Below, piece by piece: positions 8,287 through 17,630 of a stretch of DNA of 64,000 bases. A model generated the notes under the pieces. That model saw only the letters and a program-made list of their open reading frames with translations, searched no databases and was not told the origin of the DNA. Origin of the DNA: Bacillota bacterium (GTDB lineage Bacteria > Bacillota > Clostridia > Oscillospirales > Ruminococcaceae); NCBI GenBank assembly GCA_023440965.1, contig JAEZRC010000007.1:496001-560000 (forward strand). Direction: 5' to 3'. The translations under genes and the position numbers were made by a program. The stretch's first letter is position 1, and every line of letters begins with the position of its first letter.

Positions 8287-9951
8287 TTATGCGGTTACTA
8301 TAGAAGCTGCATCCTGAAGATTTAAATGCTCAACAGCCCATTCACGCATTTTATATTTCATTATCTTTCCTGCGGCGTTCATTGGGAAAGAATCAACAAA
8401 AGCAACAAAGCTTGGTACTTTATGCCTTGCCATACTTGCTTTTACAAGGTCCTTGACTTCCTGTTCTGTCATTTCTTCACCATCTTTAAGAATAATACAA
8501 GCCATTACTTCTTCACCGTAGGTTTTACTTGGTACGCCGATAACCTGTACGTCCTTTATTTTATCAATAGTGTAAAGAAATTCTTCAATTTCCTTAGGAT
8601 AGATATTTTCACCACCACGGATAATCATATCCTTAATTCTTCCTGTAATCTTATAATAACCATTTTCATCAACAATTGCAAGGTCTCCTGAATGCAACCA
8701 GCCATCTTCGTCAATTGCCTGGCTTGTTGCTTCCTCCATTTTGTAATACCCTTTCATTATATTATAGCCACGGGCACAAAATTCCCCTGGGACATTTGGC
8801 AGACAAGTTTCACCCGTTTCAGGGTCAACAATTTTTGCCTCAATACCCTGCATAACTCTTCCGACTGTTGAAACACGATGTTCTAAGCTATCATCGACAT
8901 TAGTCTGCGTACAAACCGGCGATGCCTCTGTCTGACCATAGCATATAGTGATTTCTTTCATATTCATCTGCTCAACAACCTGAGTCATTACCTTAACAGG
9001 ACAAGGTGAACCTGCCATTATACCTGTTCTCATATGGCTGAAATCATAATTCTTAAATGTAGGCTGCTCAAGTAATGCAATGAACATTGTCGGAACACCG
9101 TGGAATGCTGTGCATTTTTCCTTTGTTATTGCATCAAGAACTTTTACAGGGCTGAAATAATCAACAGGAACCATTGATGTTGCATGTGTAAGACAAGCCA
9201 TTATAGCAAGCACAAGACCAAAGCAATGGAAAAATGGAACAACAATACAAAGTCTATCCTCATGAGTAAATTTCATATTATCACCGATACAACGTCCGTT
9301 ATTGACAATATTATAGTGTGTCAGCATAACTCCCTTAGGGAAGCCAGTTGTACCAGATGTATACTGCATATTAATAACATCATGAGGGTTAAGTGATTTT
9401 GATACTTCATCAAGCATACTATCATATTCTTCACTAACATCCTGTGTAAGCTCTTTGAAATTCATCATGCCGGCAGGAGTTTCATCACCTGAAACAATTA
9501 CAGATTTGAGGAATGGTAAAGAATCGTCACTGTAATTATTCGGCTCACTGTCCTTAAGCTTAGGGCAAAGTTCATTAATAATTTGAATATAGTTTGAATC
9601 TTTGAATCCCTGATTCATAACAAGAACTTTTGTATCAGACTGTCTTAATAAATATTCAAGCTCAAAAACTTTATAGTTTGTATTAACTGTTACAAGAATT
9701 GCACCAATTTTTGTTGCTGCAAACAAGGTAAGTAGCCATTCAGGGGTGTTTGTTGCCCATATAGCGACATGGTCGCCTTTTCTGACACCAATTCTCAGAA
9801 AGTTCTTTGCAACCTTTTCAACCTCTTCATTAAATTCTTTCCAAGTTCTTTTGTAATCCCTGTCTGTGTAAGTTATTGCATTGTCATTCGGGTATTCTTC
9901 TGCAACTTTACTCAACAGATCTCCGACTGTGATTGACCAGAGTTTTTCCAT
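8287..9951 (-). CDS. AMP-forming acyl-CoA ligase under leucine T-box control
   Basis: ANL-superfamily enzyme that activates a carboxylic acid with ATP and CoA. Motifs: the P-loop-like YTSGTTGFPKG, the A5-type CYGQTEASP, SGDLA with the invariant Asp, GRIKDMIIRGGENIYP, and the catalytic lysine in AAGKIMK near the C-terminus. The size (about 554 residues) fits FadD/medium-chain acyl-CoA synthetases. Start placed at ATG 9951 with GGGTGAT before it; a GTG nine bases upstream overlaps that site. The leader is a T-box reading a Leu codon, so the acid is probably linked to leucine; isovalerate or a similar branched acid is my inference. Motifs alone do not fix chain length. Confidence 0.85.
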   Translation of the reverse strand: MEKLWSITVGDLLSKVAEEYPNDNAITYTDRDYKRTWKEFNEEVEKVAKNFLRIGVRKGDHVAIWATNTPEWLLTLFAATKIGAILVTVNTNYKVFELEYLLRQSDTKVLVMNQGFKDSNYIQIINELCPKLKDSEPNNYSDDSLPFLKSVIVSGDETPAGMMNFKELTQDVSEEYDSMLDEVSKSLNPHDVINMQYTSGTTGFPKGVMLTHYNIVNNGRCIGDNMKFTHEDRLCIVVPFFHCFGLVLAIMACLTHATSMVPVDYFSPVKVLDAITKEKCTAFHGVPTMFIALLEQPTFKNYDFSHMRTGIMAGSPCPVKVMTQVVEQMNMKEITICYGQTEASPVCTQTNVDDSLEHRVSTVGRVMQGIEAKIVDPETGETCLPNVPGEFCARGYNIMKGYYKMEEATSQAIDEDGWLHSGDLAIVDENGYYKITGRIKDMIIRGGENIYPKEIEEFLYTIDKIKDVQVIGVPSKTYGEEVMACIILKDGEEMTEQEVKDLVKASMARHKVPSFVAFVDSFPMNAAGKIMKYKMREWAVEHLNLQDAASIVTA

Positions 9952-10007
9952 TATAATCACCCATTCTTTTAAAATATAGTTTTCCTTTTCAGCTAATTTT
10001 GTGCAAT

Positions 10008-10265
10008 AAAAAAAGCCTCATCTCATATAAGAGACGAAGCTTGAAAGTTCCGTGGTACCACTCTAATTGTTGTAATATGTAAATACTACAACCACTTATT
10101 GCATCAATTAATGCTGTTCCCTGTATCGGTGGACATCCGTTTAAACCTACTAAAAAAATTGTTCAGTTTAACTGCTCGGAGGTGAGTTCAAATCAGATGA
10201 AGTGCCGTTTCGCAGAAAACAACGGCTCTCTGAAACTATCATCAGAAAATACTATTCCTCTTCAA
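10008..10265 (-). promoter_or_regulatory. T-box leader with Leu (CTC) specifier before an acyl-CoA ligase
   Basis: A full T-box. On the minus strand: GTTGAAGAGGAATAG, AGAGAG, the specifier segment GAA-CTC-ACCTCCGAGC with CTC at 10186-10184, the T-box core AGTGGTACCACG (10062-10051), and a terminator with arms 10040-10031 and 10024-10015 followed by seven U. The placement of CTC before ACCT matches GCC in the alaS leader, supporting a Leu reading. The TGGT bulge fits a tRNA ending in ACCA, as tRNA-Leu does. Confidence 0.92.
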
Positions 10266-10293
10266 CGCATTACATTATTAACTTTATGAATAC

Positions 10294-10322
10294 ATAATAT
10301 ATTATTTCTTATAATTTGTCAA
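10294..10322 (-). promoter_or_regulatory. Promoter of the Leu T-box operon
   Basis: TTGACA at 10322-10317 and TATTAT at 10299-10294, spacer 17 bases, immediately after the stop codon of the upstream gene. Confidence 0.85.
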
Positions 10323-10325
10323 GAG

Positions 10326-11120
10326 TTATTTTATATTATTGTACTCTATTAAAAAGTCTGTCTGCTTAATGTCAGTAACTATATTCTTTGAATTTATGGT
10401 AACAAAATACTCTGCTCGCTGTTCATTTTTGTCCTTGTCAATATAATAGAACATATATCTGTATTCTTTTGTCTTATCGGCAAAAAATGTAATTGCTACA
10501 GGATCAATATCAATTTCCTTCTGGATATCCTTTAATCTATTGCATTCCTTCAAGTCATCAATTTCAACATTCTTCTTCAGTTTTACGCCTTTATAATGTT
10601 TTTTCTGTGATGTATAATCCCTATAATAGATTTTTGTTATATCGGAATCAGTTGCATACAAAGTGATCGTCCATTTCGGAACTTTGACTCCGTCAACGGT
10701 TATTTTCTTTTTTGATTCATATATGTAATCAAAATCGGCTGGCTTATTTATTGATGGGCAGACCGATGAGGTATTTACGTGGATACCAGCTGATTTCTCG
10801 ACCTTAACAATATCCTGTCCGATTTTTTTACTCATTTTAAAAGCAATAGCTTCACCAGATTTTTTTGACAATGATAATATCACTACCAAAATTGTAGCCA
10901 ATACTATAATCACCGATATAGAAATAAGTATTATCCTTTTCCTTTTATCATTTATTTTGGCCAACTTCTTTTTATTAGCAGATTCTTTTTTAGGTTGCTT
11001 TAATTCTTCAGTTAGGGGTAGCTTGTTTTCATCGGATAATGCATGCTTGAATTCCATACCACAGGAATAGCAGGATTCACAATTGTCGTCAATAAGAGCT
11101 GCACATTTCGGACATACCAT
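10326..11120 (-). CDS. Zinc-ribbon, single-pass membrane protein of unknown function
   Basis: A 264-residue protein with an N-terminal four-cysteine ribbon (CPKC...CYSCG, first 25 residues), a Lys-rich stretch, one transmembrane helix (about residues 65-87) and a C-terminal domain of about 175 residues predicted outside the cell. The C-terminal part has no motif I recognise. Start ATG 11120 (MVCPKC) is preceded by GAGGTGG; a TTG 15 bases upstream overlaps that site. Zinc ribbon plus one membrane helix recurs in the PASTA pseudokinase nearby, but no direct link is shown. Confidence 0.75.
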   Translation of the reverse strand: MVCPKCAALIDDNCESCYSCGMEFKHALSDENKLPLTEELKQPKKESANKKKLAKINDKRKRIILISISVIIVLATILVVILSLSKKSGEAIAFKMSKKIGQDIVKVEKSAGIHVNTSSVCPSINKPADFDYIYESKKKITVDGVKVPKWTITLYATDSDITKIYYRDYTSQKKHYKGVKLKKNVEIDDLKECNRLKDIQKEIDIDPVAITFFADKTKEYRYMFYYIDKDKNEQRAEYFVTINSKNIVTDIKQTDFLIEYNNIK

Positions 11121-11149
11121 ACACTTCCACCTCAATTTTTATTTACTTA

Positions 11150-11178
11150 ATTTTATCATATACTCCTTTCAGTGTCAA
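11150..11178 (-). promoter_or_regulatory. Promoter of the zinc-ribbon membrane protein
   Basis: TTGACA at 11178-11173 and TAAAAT at 11155-11150, spacer 17 bases. Confidence 0.8.
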
Positions 11179-11247
11179 ATTATATCATATTAAATAGAAT
11201 AAAACTTTTATATAATAGAAAATAATTGTAAAAATATATGTAATTTG

Positions 11248-11276
11248 TTGATTATTTTTTTTATTTAGTGTAAACT
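11248..11276 (+). promoter_or_regulatory. Probable promoter of the glycosyltransferase-cls operon
   Basis: TTGATT at 11248-11253 and TAAACT at 11271-11276, spacer 17 bases, divergent from the minus-strand promoter about 70 bases away. Confidence 0.55.
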
Positions 11277-11315
11277 ATTAGTTAGGTTTTTATATTGTTA
11301 TAAGGGGGCCTATAT

Positions 11316-12500
11316 TTGCGAATAGCGATATTTTCCGAAACATATCTACCCGACGTTAATGGTGTTGCAACGCACGTTAAAATATTGGCAGACGGTCTGC
11401 AGAGACTTGGACATGAGGTTCTTGTAGTAACAGCCGATGCAAAGTCAAGAAAAAACTATATTGAAAAAGGCGTTTTAAGATGTCCTGCTATAACCGCTAA
11501 AAAAATATATAATTACAGCCTTTCTTCACCTGTTAGCCTTTCCCGATTACGTATTCTTAAAAAATTCAAACCTGATATTATTCACATTCATAACGAATTT
11601 GGTATTGGACTTTCAGGCGCTTTTATTGCAAAACTATTGAGAATTCCATATGTATATACATTGCACACTGTTTATGATGATTACATCCATTATGTTGCAA
11701 AGAAGCTGTTCGTTCCTATTGTAACAGATGCTTCCCACGTTTATTTCAGACTACTTGGAAAAAAAGCAACTGCAATAACAGGACCTTCAAAAAAGGTTGA
11801 TGACTTTTTCAAGAGCTGTGGCGTAAAAACTCCTGTTTCTGTAATTGCTAATTCAGCAGAACTTGATATCTTTGAGCCACATATGATTGATAAGGAAAAG
11901 GTTGAAAAGTTCCGTAAGGATAATGGAATAAAGGATACTGATTTTGTCGGATGCTTCTGTGGAAGACTTGGTCAGGAAAAAGGCATTGATACTCTGCTTT
12001 CTTATTGGGAAGAAACTGTATCAGAAAAGGACAACCTAAAGCTTGTAATTTTTGGTGGTGGACCAGAAGAAGAAAATCTTAAGGCACTTGCAGAAAAACT
12101 TGGAATTGAAAAAGAAGTCATCTTCACTGGAAAAATTCCGCACGTTGAATTGCCTCATTACTATGCCGCATGCAATTTTTATATTACAGCTTCAATGACT
12201 GAAATGCACTCAATTTCAATGATTGAGGCAATGGCCTCAGGACTTCCTGTACTATATATTAATGATGAATCAAACAAATCGCAAATTGATGACGGCGTTA
12301 ACGGATTTATTTATTCAGATGCTAATGAAATGCACGACAAAATAATATATCTTAAAAACCTATCTAAAGATGATTATGAAGCTTTCCGTGAGCGGGTAAG
12401 AAAAAGTGTTTCAAAATCAGGAGCAGAAGGAATTGCTGAAATTCTTCTTGGTATATATACAAAAGCTATTGTAAATTATAAAGGAATCGAAACATCATGA
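11316..12500 (+). CDS. GT4 glycosyltransferase, probable diacylglycerol glucosyltransferase
   Basis: A 394-residue GT-B enzyme of family GT4. The N-terminal glycine region SETYLPDVNGVATHV binds the acceptor; the C-terminal nucleotide-sugar motif is seen in TASMTEMHSISMIEAMASGLP, with the E-x7-E pattern of retaining GT4 enzymes. The start is TTG 11316 with AAGGGGG upstream. Its stop overlaps the start of cardiolipin synthase by four bases, so both are translated together. That pairing points to membrane lipid synthesis, such as transfer of glucose to diacylglycerol. The lipid acceptor is inferred from context and resemblance. Confidence 0.8.
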   Translation: MRIAIFSETYLPDVNGVATHVKILADGLQRLGHEVLVVTADAKSRKNYIEKGVLRCPAITAKKIYNYSLSSPVSLSRLRILKKFKPDIIHIHNEFGIGLSGAFIAKLLRIPYVYTLHTVYDDYIHYVAKKLFVPIVTDASHVYFRLLGKKATAITGPSKKVDDFFKSCGVKTPVSVIANSAELDIFEPHMIDKEKVEKFRKDNGIKDTDFVGCFCGRLGQEKGIDTLLSYWEETVSEKDNLKLVIFGGGPEEENLKALAEKLGIEKEVIFTGKIPHVELPHYYAACNFYITASMTEMHSISMIEAMASGLPVLYINDESNKSQIDDGVNGFIYSDANEMHDKIIYLKNLSKDDYEAFRERVRKSVSKSGAEGIAEILLGIYTKAIVNYKGIETS

Positions 12501-14026
12501 AAAAGCTTTTAAAGGCAACAACAAGCAGATTAGCCGTTACCTGCTATCTTATATTAATACAGCTTGCTCTTCTGTTTGTCACTATGCTGTATTTTACATC
12601 TTCTTTTATATATTTTTATTTCCTTATGCTTGTTTTCTCATTGTTTTTAATTATTGCAATTATCAATGATGACTCAAACCCAACATTTAAGATGGCATGG
12701 ATTATTCCAATGCTTATCTTTCCTATTTTCGGAGCACCATTATATCTCATATTCGGAAGAAAAAAAGTTTCAAAAAGAATTATTAAAAAGCTATATGATT
12801 CATTTGCTCAGATGAAAGAACAGACAGATGCTAATAATGAAGAAATACTTAAAGAACTAAAAGATATTGACGTTTCAGTATATAAACAGTTTTCTTATAT
12901 TTCAAATACTGCTCTTGGTAGTGTTTACAAGAACACAGAAACTAAATTTCTTGCAACCGGTGAAGAATTCTTTGAAAATCTTCTTGCTGAACTTAATAAA
13001 GCAGAAAAGTTTATTTTCCTTGAATACTTTATAATTGCAAAGGGCAGGATGTGGGATTCTGTTCTTGATATACTTGTAAAAAAAGCTGAACAGGGTGTTG
13101 AAATAAGGCTTTTATATGATGATCTGGGAACAATAAGCCTATTAAAAAAGACTTATCCGGATTATCTAAATTCATTAGGAATAAAAACCTGTATATTCAA
13201 TCCTTTCAAGCCTTCACTGGATTCCTTCCTTAACTATCGTGACCATAGAAAAATCACTGTTATTGATGGCAATGTCGGTTTTACCGGTGGGATTAATCTT
13301 GCTGATGAATATATTAATGCCATCGAGAGATTTGGACACTGGCAGGATTCTTCTGTGATGATTAAAGGAGATGCGGTAACTCAGCTTTCTGCAATGTTCC
13401 TTCAGACATGGTATTTTGCAAACAACACAGATGCAAAAGAATACTCATCATATTTCAGTAATGTAAAATATGATTTTGACGGATATGTTCAGCCTTTCTC
13501 TGATAGCCCAATCAGCGGTCACCTTACTGGCGAGCTTGCTTATATGAATATGATAAACAATGCTAATAATTATGTTTATATTACAACGCCATATCTTATT
13601 CTTGATAATGAAATGGTAACAGCTATGCGGCTTGCAGTAGAAAGCGGAATCGATGTAAGAATTATTACTCCACATATTCCTGATAAATGGTATGTTCATG
13701 CGGTATCAGTTTCAAATTATCCACAATTACTTAAGGCTGGTGTAAAGATATATGAATATACTCCTGGCTTCATTCATGCAAAGACAATTGTTGTAGATGA
13801 TAAACTTGCAATAGTAGGAACAACAAATTTCGACTTCAGAAGCTTCTATCTTCACTTCGAAAATGGTGTCTTAATGTATAAATCTAAGTGCGTTGAACAG
13901 GTCAAAAAAAACTATATGAAGATATTAGAACAATGCGCCCAAATCACAATGCAAACATATGAAGCTCTTCCTTGGCGAGATAAATTCAAAGGCAAGGTAC
14001 TTAAATTATTCTCACCTATGATGTAA
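12497..14026 (+). CDS. cls: Cardiolipin synthase (PLD family)
   Basis: Membrane enzyme that joins two phosphatidylglycerol molecules to form cardiolipin. The 509-residue protein has two N-terminal transmembrane helices (to about residue 85) and two HxK(x)4D sites: DHRKITVIDGNVGFTGG near residues 250-266 and HAKTIVVDDKLAIVGTTNFD near 428-447. Both HKD triads are intact. It overlaps the glycosyltransferase stop by four bases and is followed by a bidirectional terminator. Confidence 0.93.
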   Translation: MKKLLKATTSRLAVTCYLILIQLALLFVTMLYFTSSFIYFYFLMLVFSLFLIIAIINDDSNPTFKMAWIIPMLIFPIFGAPLYLIFGRKKVSKRIIKKLYDSFAQMKEQTDANNEEILKELKDIDVSVYKQFSYISNTALGSVYKNTETKFLATGEEFFENLLAELNKAEKFIFLEYFIIAKGRMWDSVLDILVKKAEQGVEIRLLYDDLGTISLLKKTYPDYLNSLGIKTCIFNPFKPSLDSFLNYRDHRKITVIDGNVGFTGGINLADEYINAIERFGHWQDSSVMIKGDAVTQLSAMFLQTWYFANNTDAKEYSSYFSNVKYDFDGYVQPFSDSPISGHLTGELAYMNMINNANNYVYITTPYLILDNEMVTAMRLAVESGIDVRIITPHIPDKWYVHAVSVSNYPQLLKAGVKIYEYTPGFIHAKTIVVDDKLAIVGTTNFDFRSFYLHFENGVLMYKSKCVEQVKKNYMKILEQCAQITMQTYEALPWRDKFKGKVLKLFSPMM

Positions 14027-14030
14027 AAGC

Positions 14031-14066
14031 AAAACAGTTCAATGGATTTATCCACTGAACTGTTTT
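14031..14066. terminator. Bidirectional terminator between cls and an acyl-CoA ligase
   Basis: Arms 14031-14041 (AAAACAGTTCA) and 14056-14066 pair over eleven bases, with a TGGA/TCCA inner pairing; A and T runs flank both sides, serving the two convergent genes. Confidence 0.85.
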
Positions 14067-14069
14067 TAT

Positions 14070-15737
14070 TTATTTATTTTCGCCTTTGTTTCTAATTTCT
14101 ACTCTTCTAATTTTTCCACTAATTGTTTTTGGAAGTTCATCTACAAATTCAATAATTCTTGGATACTTATAAGGCGCAGTTGCATTCTTTACATAAGTCT
14201 GAAGCTCTTTTATAAGCTTTTCATCGCCCTTATCTTTATATTCCTTTGTCAGAACGATAGTTGCTTTAACGACCTGACCTCTGATTGGGTCCTCGGCACC
14301 TGTTACAGCAACTTCAAGAACTGATGGATGCTCCATAAGAACACTTTCAATTTCAAAAGGTCCAATTCTATAGCCTGATGCTTTGATTAGGTCATCTGTT
14401 CTTCCTACATACCAATAATAACCGTCTTCATCTTTCCACGCTGTATCACCAGTATGATAGACATCATTGTTCCATGCATTATCTGTTGCTTCAGGATTAT
14501 TGTAATAGCACTTGAACATACCCTTTTGCAATTTGCCATGTGTTCTGATTACGATTTCTCCAACTTCACCTACTGCAACAGAATTATTGTTATCATCAAC
14601 AATATCGACATTATATAATGGGGTTGGTTTACCCATTGAACCTGGTTTAGGTTCCATTCCAGGAAGATTTGCAACAACAAGAACAGTTTCAGTTTGACCG
14701 AAGCCTTCCATTAATTTTAAACCTGTATAATGATAGAATTTATTGAATACTTCAGGGTTTAAAGCTTCACCAGCGATTGTAGCATATTTAAGTTTTGATA
14801 AATCGTAGTTTTCAATTCCCTCTTTTATAAAGAATCTATACATTGTTGGTGGCGCACAGAAGGATGTAATCTTATAATCCTGAATTTTCTGAAGCATATC
14901 GTTTGGTTGAAAACGGATGAAGTCATATACAAAGATAGTACAAGCCATCATAAACTGACCGTACATTTTGCCCCACATACATTTGCCCCAGCCTGATTCA
15001 GATATTGTAAGATGGAGGCTATCCTCCTTAAGATTATGCCAATGCTTTGCTGTCTGAAGATGAGCAAGTGAATAATAATGGCTGTGCATTACCATCTTTG
15101 GATAGCCTGTTGTTCCTGATGTGAAGTATAAGAGCATATCATCATTGACATTATTCTGTATTCGATCCATAGTATCAGGATATTTTTCAAATTCCTTATC
15201 AAAGGATACCCAAGCTTCTTTATCTCCCCTGACAATATATTTTTCCTGAATACCTTTATACTCATTTAATGACTGCTCAATATGGTCTGTAACATCACCA
15301 TCTGCTGTTGCAATTACATACTTAACATCAGCAGCATCAAAACGATAAATATAATCCTTTGCCATAAGCTGATTTGTAGCAGGAATTAATACTGCACCAA
15401 TCTTACACAATGCGATAGTAATAAACCAGAACTGATAATGTCTTTTTAGGACGCAAAGTACCTTGTCACCTTTTTTTACACCATGAGCAAGCAGCATATT
15501 TGCTACCTGATTACTCTTTTTCATTAGGTCAGAATAAGTAAAGGTATGTTCTTCACCCTCTTCATTAAGCCATATCATTGCTCTTCTGTCAGGCTCATTT
15601 TTGCCAATAGCATCGATGATGTCATATCCAAAGTTAAAATTATCAGGACATACTATTTCAAACTTACTGAGGACGCCATTTTTATCATACTCTTCAACAC
15701 AATATTGTTTATTCAAATCTTTCATTTCAAGTTTCAT
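14070..15737 (-). CDS. AMP-forming acyl-CoA synthetase (medium-chain/acetate type)
   Basis: A 555-residue ANL enzyme that makes an acyl-CoA via an acyl-adenylate. Motifs: YFTSGTTGYPKMV (P-loop), EGFGQTE, HTGDTAWKDEDGYYWYVGR, ASGYRIGPFEIE, and the catalytic lysine in KTISGKIRR. The pattern resembles medium-chain acyl-CoA synthetases. It lies 13 bases after an XRE-cupin regulator, a pairing common in anaerobes where the regulator is thought to respond to the acid or its CoA ester. It differs clearly from the ligase at 8.3-9.95 kb and has no T-box. The substrate is unknown. Confidence 0.85.
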   Translation of the reverse strand: MKLEMKDLNKQYCVEEYDKNGVLSKFEIVCPDNFNFGYDIIDAIGKNEPDRRAMIWLNEEGEEHTFTYSDLMKKSNQVANMLLAHGVKKGDKVLCVLKRHYQFWFITIALCKIGAVLIPATNQLMAKDYIYRFDAADVKYVIATADGDVTDHIEQSLNEYKGIQEKYIVRGDKEAWVSFDKEFEKYPDTMDRIQNNVNDDMLLYFTSGTTGYPKMVMHSHYYSLAHLQTAKHWHNLKEDSLHLTISESGWGKCMWGKMYGQFMMACTIFVYDFIRFQPNDMLQKIQDYKITSFCAPPTMYRFFIKEGIENYDLSKLKYATIAGEALNPEVFNKFYHYTGLKLMEGFGQTETVLVVANLPGMEPKPGSMGKPTPLYNVDIVDDNNNSVAVGEVGEIVIRTHGKLQKGMFKCYYNNPEATDNAWNNDVYHTGDTAWKDEDGYYWYVGRTDDLIKASGYRIGPFEIESVLMEHPSVLEVAVTGAEDPIRGQVVKATIVLTKEYKDKGDEKLIKELQTYVKNATAPYKYPRIIEFVDELPKTISGKIRRVEIRNKGENK

Positions 15738-15750
15738 ATTTTAGTTCTCC

Positions 15751-16314
15751 CTATTTCTTGATTAAAACGGCCATAAAATCACAATCTTCATTTAATGCAA
15801 TCATTCCGTGAGGTGTGTTTGAGTTATAATAAACAGCATCGCCCTCGTTAAGAATTTCTGTATGGTCGCCAATAACGAACTTAAGACTTCCCTTAAGAAT
15901 AAAGTCAAACTCATGACCATCATGAACGGAAAGCTTTATTGGCTTATCTTGTGCATCTGCTTCATATGGTGCACTTACAAGCAATGGTTCAATACTTTTA
16001 TCCTTGAAAAGATACGCAAGGTGCTGATAAGCAAATCTTTCACGTCTTTCAATAGGAAGACCTTTGCCTCTTTTTACAATTGAATATGTTGAAAGCTTTG
16101 GTGCTGTTCCTGTAAGAATTTCAACTAATTCTACATTGAAAATTTCAGCACATTTATATAGGAACGTAACAGAAAAATCTTTTTTTCCAGCTTCAATAAG
16201 CTTGTATTCATCAACAGAAATACCTGTCTTTACGCAGAAGTCCTCAATTGACAGATCAAGGTCTTCTCTTAATGCCTGAAGTCTCTGTGCAACTTCTTTA
16301 ATATTATAATTCAT
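15751..16314 (-). CDS. XRE-family regulator with cupin domain
   Basis: A 187-residue DNA-binding protein. The N-terminal helix-turn-helix (about residues 9-65) includes RLQALREDLDLSIEDFCVKT; the C-terminal cupin barrel (about 110-185) shows HDGHEFDFILKG and the NTPHG histidine, a small-molecule or metal pocket. It is sandwiched between a HAD phosphatase (12-base gap) and an acyl-CoA ligase (13-base gap) on one strand, and most likely controls the ligase. ATG start. The effector is unknown. Confidence 0.88.
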   Translation of the reverse strand: MNYNIKEVAQRLQALREDLDLSIEDFCVKTGISVDEYKLIEAGKKDFSVTFLYKCAEIFNVELVEILTGTAPKLSTYSIVKRGKGLPIERRERFAYQHLAYLFKDKSIEPLLVSAPYEADAQDKPIKLSVHDGHEFDFILKGSLKFVIGDHTEILNEGDAVYYNSNTPHGMIALNEDCDFMAVLIKK

Positions 16315-16326
16315 AGTAAATCCCCT

Positions 16327-16977
16327 TTACATTAAAATATTGAAAATTTCATCAGGATTAGAAACAATGTAATCTGCTCCTGCTTCTTTAAGTTCAAGTT
16401 CGTCACGGAAGCCCCAGAGGCAACCTATAGTTCTGATACCCGCATTTTTTCCAGTTTTAATGTCGACATTTGTGTCGCCTATCATTACGGTTTCTTTATC
16501 AGATACAGCAAGGAAGCTCATAGCTTCCTTAATAATTCGTGGATCAGGCTTATGAGGAATACCTTCCTTATGGCCTTGAACAAAGTCAAAAATTCCCATT
16601 CCAAAAAGATTAGTTATAATTTCCTTTGCAAACTGGTCAGGCTTATTTGTAGCGACTGCAAGTTTTAATCCCTTTTTCTTGAGATTATTGATAAGAGGAA
16701 TAATTCCTTTATAAATATATGTTTTATCAGAAAAATGCTTGTTGTAATATTCAGAAAAAAGATTTTTTACTTTTGAAATTATTGTATCACAACGTGAATT
16801 CTCAGGAATTGCCCTTAGGATCAAATTATTCACACCATCACCAACAAAGTAATTGTATTTTTCAACAGGATGCTCTTGAAAACCACATTCTCTTAAAGCA
16901 TAATTTGTTGCATCTGCTAAATCCATTATTGAATTGATGAGTGTTCCATCCAGATCGAAAATTACAAGTTTTATCAT
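16327..16977 (-). CDS. HAD hydrolase, phosphoglycolate phosphatase-like
   Basis: A 216-residue HAD-superfamily phosphatase: the nucleophile motif FDLDGTL, motif II ATNKPD, the motif III lysine in GIPHKPDP, and the acidic motif IV MIGDTNVDIKTG. The cap is the small alpha-helical type, as in Gph. Substrate assignments in this family are unreliable from sequence. Start ATG 16977 (MIKLVIF) is preferred because AAAGAGA precedes it; an in-frame ATG 18 bases upstream has no ribosome site. First gene of a HAD-regulator-ligase transcript. Confidence 0.85.
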   Translation of the reverse strand: MIKLVIFDLDGTLINSIMDLADATNYALRECGFQEHPVEKYNYFVGDGVNNLILRAIPENSRCDTIISKVKNLFSEYYNKHFSDKTYIYKGIIPLINNLKKKGLKLAVATNKPDQFAKEIITNLFGMGIFDFVQGHKEGIPHKPDPRIIKEAMSFLAVSDKETVMIGDTNVDIKTGKNAGIRTIGCLWGFRDELELKEAGADYIVSNPDEIFNILM

Positions 16978-17011
16978 ACTAAAAATCTCTTTCATAAATA
17001 CATATTAAGTT

Positions 17012-17041
17012 ATTATACCACATATTTGCATAATAAATCAA
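17012..17041 (-). promoter_or_regulatory. Probable promoter of the HAD-XRE-ligase operon
   Basis: TTGATT at 17041-17036 and TATAAT at 17017-17012, spacer 18 bases. Confidence 0.6.
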
Positions 17042-17046
17042 ATAAA

Positions 17047-17613
17047 TTATGAAAAAAATGTATGTTCGACAAATATTTTTACGCCGATTCCTACTAAAAT
17101 TAATCCACCGATTATTTCAGCTTTATTATTAAGAAGATCACCGAATTTTTTACCAATAAGTACTGCAAGAAAACTTAAAATAAAAGTTACTGCACAAATA
17201 AATGCTGCAGCACTTACTATGTTAACGCTCATGGCGGCAAAACTAACGCCTACTGCAAGTGCGTCGATACTTGTCGCAATACCCTGCACTATTAATGCAC
17301 TAAAGGTAAGCTTAACCATATCGCAGCTTTCTTCGCCATCTCCTTTAATCCCATCATAAAACATCTTCCCACCAATAAAGCCAAGAAGTATCAGAGCAAT
17401 AATATGGTCATATTGTGATATAAATTTTGTGAAGGTGCTTCCCAATGCATACCCTATTGTTGGCATTACCCCCTGGAATATTCCAAAGGTAGCTGCTATT
17501 GCCAATGTCCAACCAAGCTTTATATTCTTCTTGCACATTCCGTTTGTGACTGATACCGCAAAAGCATCTGCAGAAAGTCCTACAGCAAGTAAAAAAAGTT
17601 CAAGATAACCCAT
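17047..17613 (-). CDS. mntP: Manganese efflux pump MntP
   Basis: A 188-residue, six-helix membrane exporter that removes Mn2+. Both family repeats are visible, including GLSADAFAVSVTNG near the N-terminus and GIATSIDALAVGVSFA near the middle, with the conserved acidic residues in the helices. It starts 17 bases after tgt on the same strand, and the transcript is headed by a yybP-ykoY manganese riboswitch, which agrees with the function. Confidence 0.95.
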   Translation of the reverse strand: MGYLELFLLAVGLSADAFAVSVTNGMCKKNIKLGWTLAIAATFGIFQGVMPTIGYALGSTFTKFISQYDHIIALILLGFIGGKMFYDGIKGDGEESCDMVKLTFSALIVQGIATSIDALAVGVSFAAMSVNIVSAAAFICAVTFILSFLAVLIGKKFGDLLNNKAEIIGGLILVGIGVKIFVEHTFFS

Positions 17614-17630
17614 TGTAATATACCTTTCGT

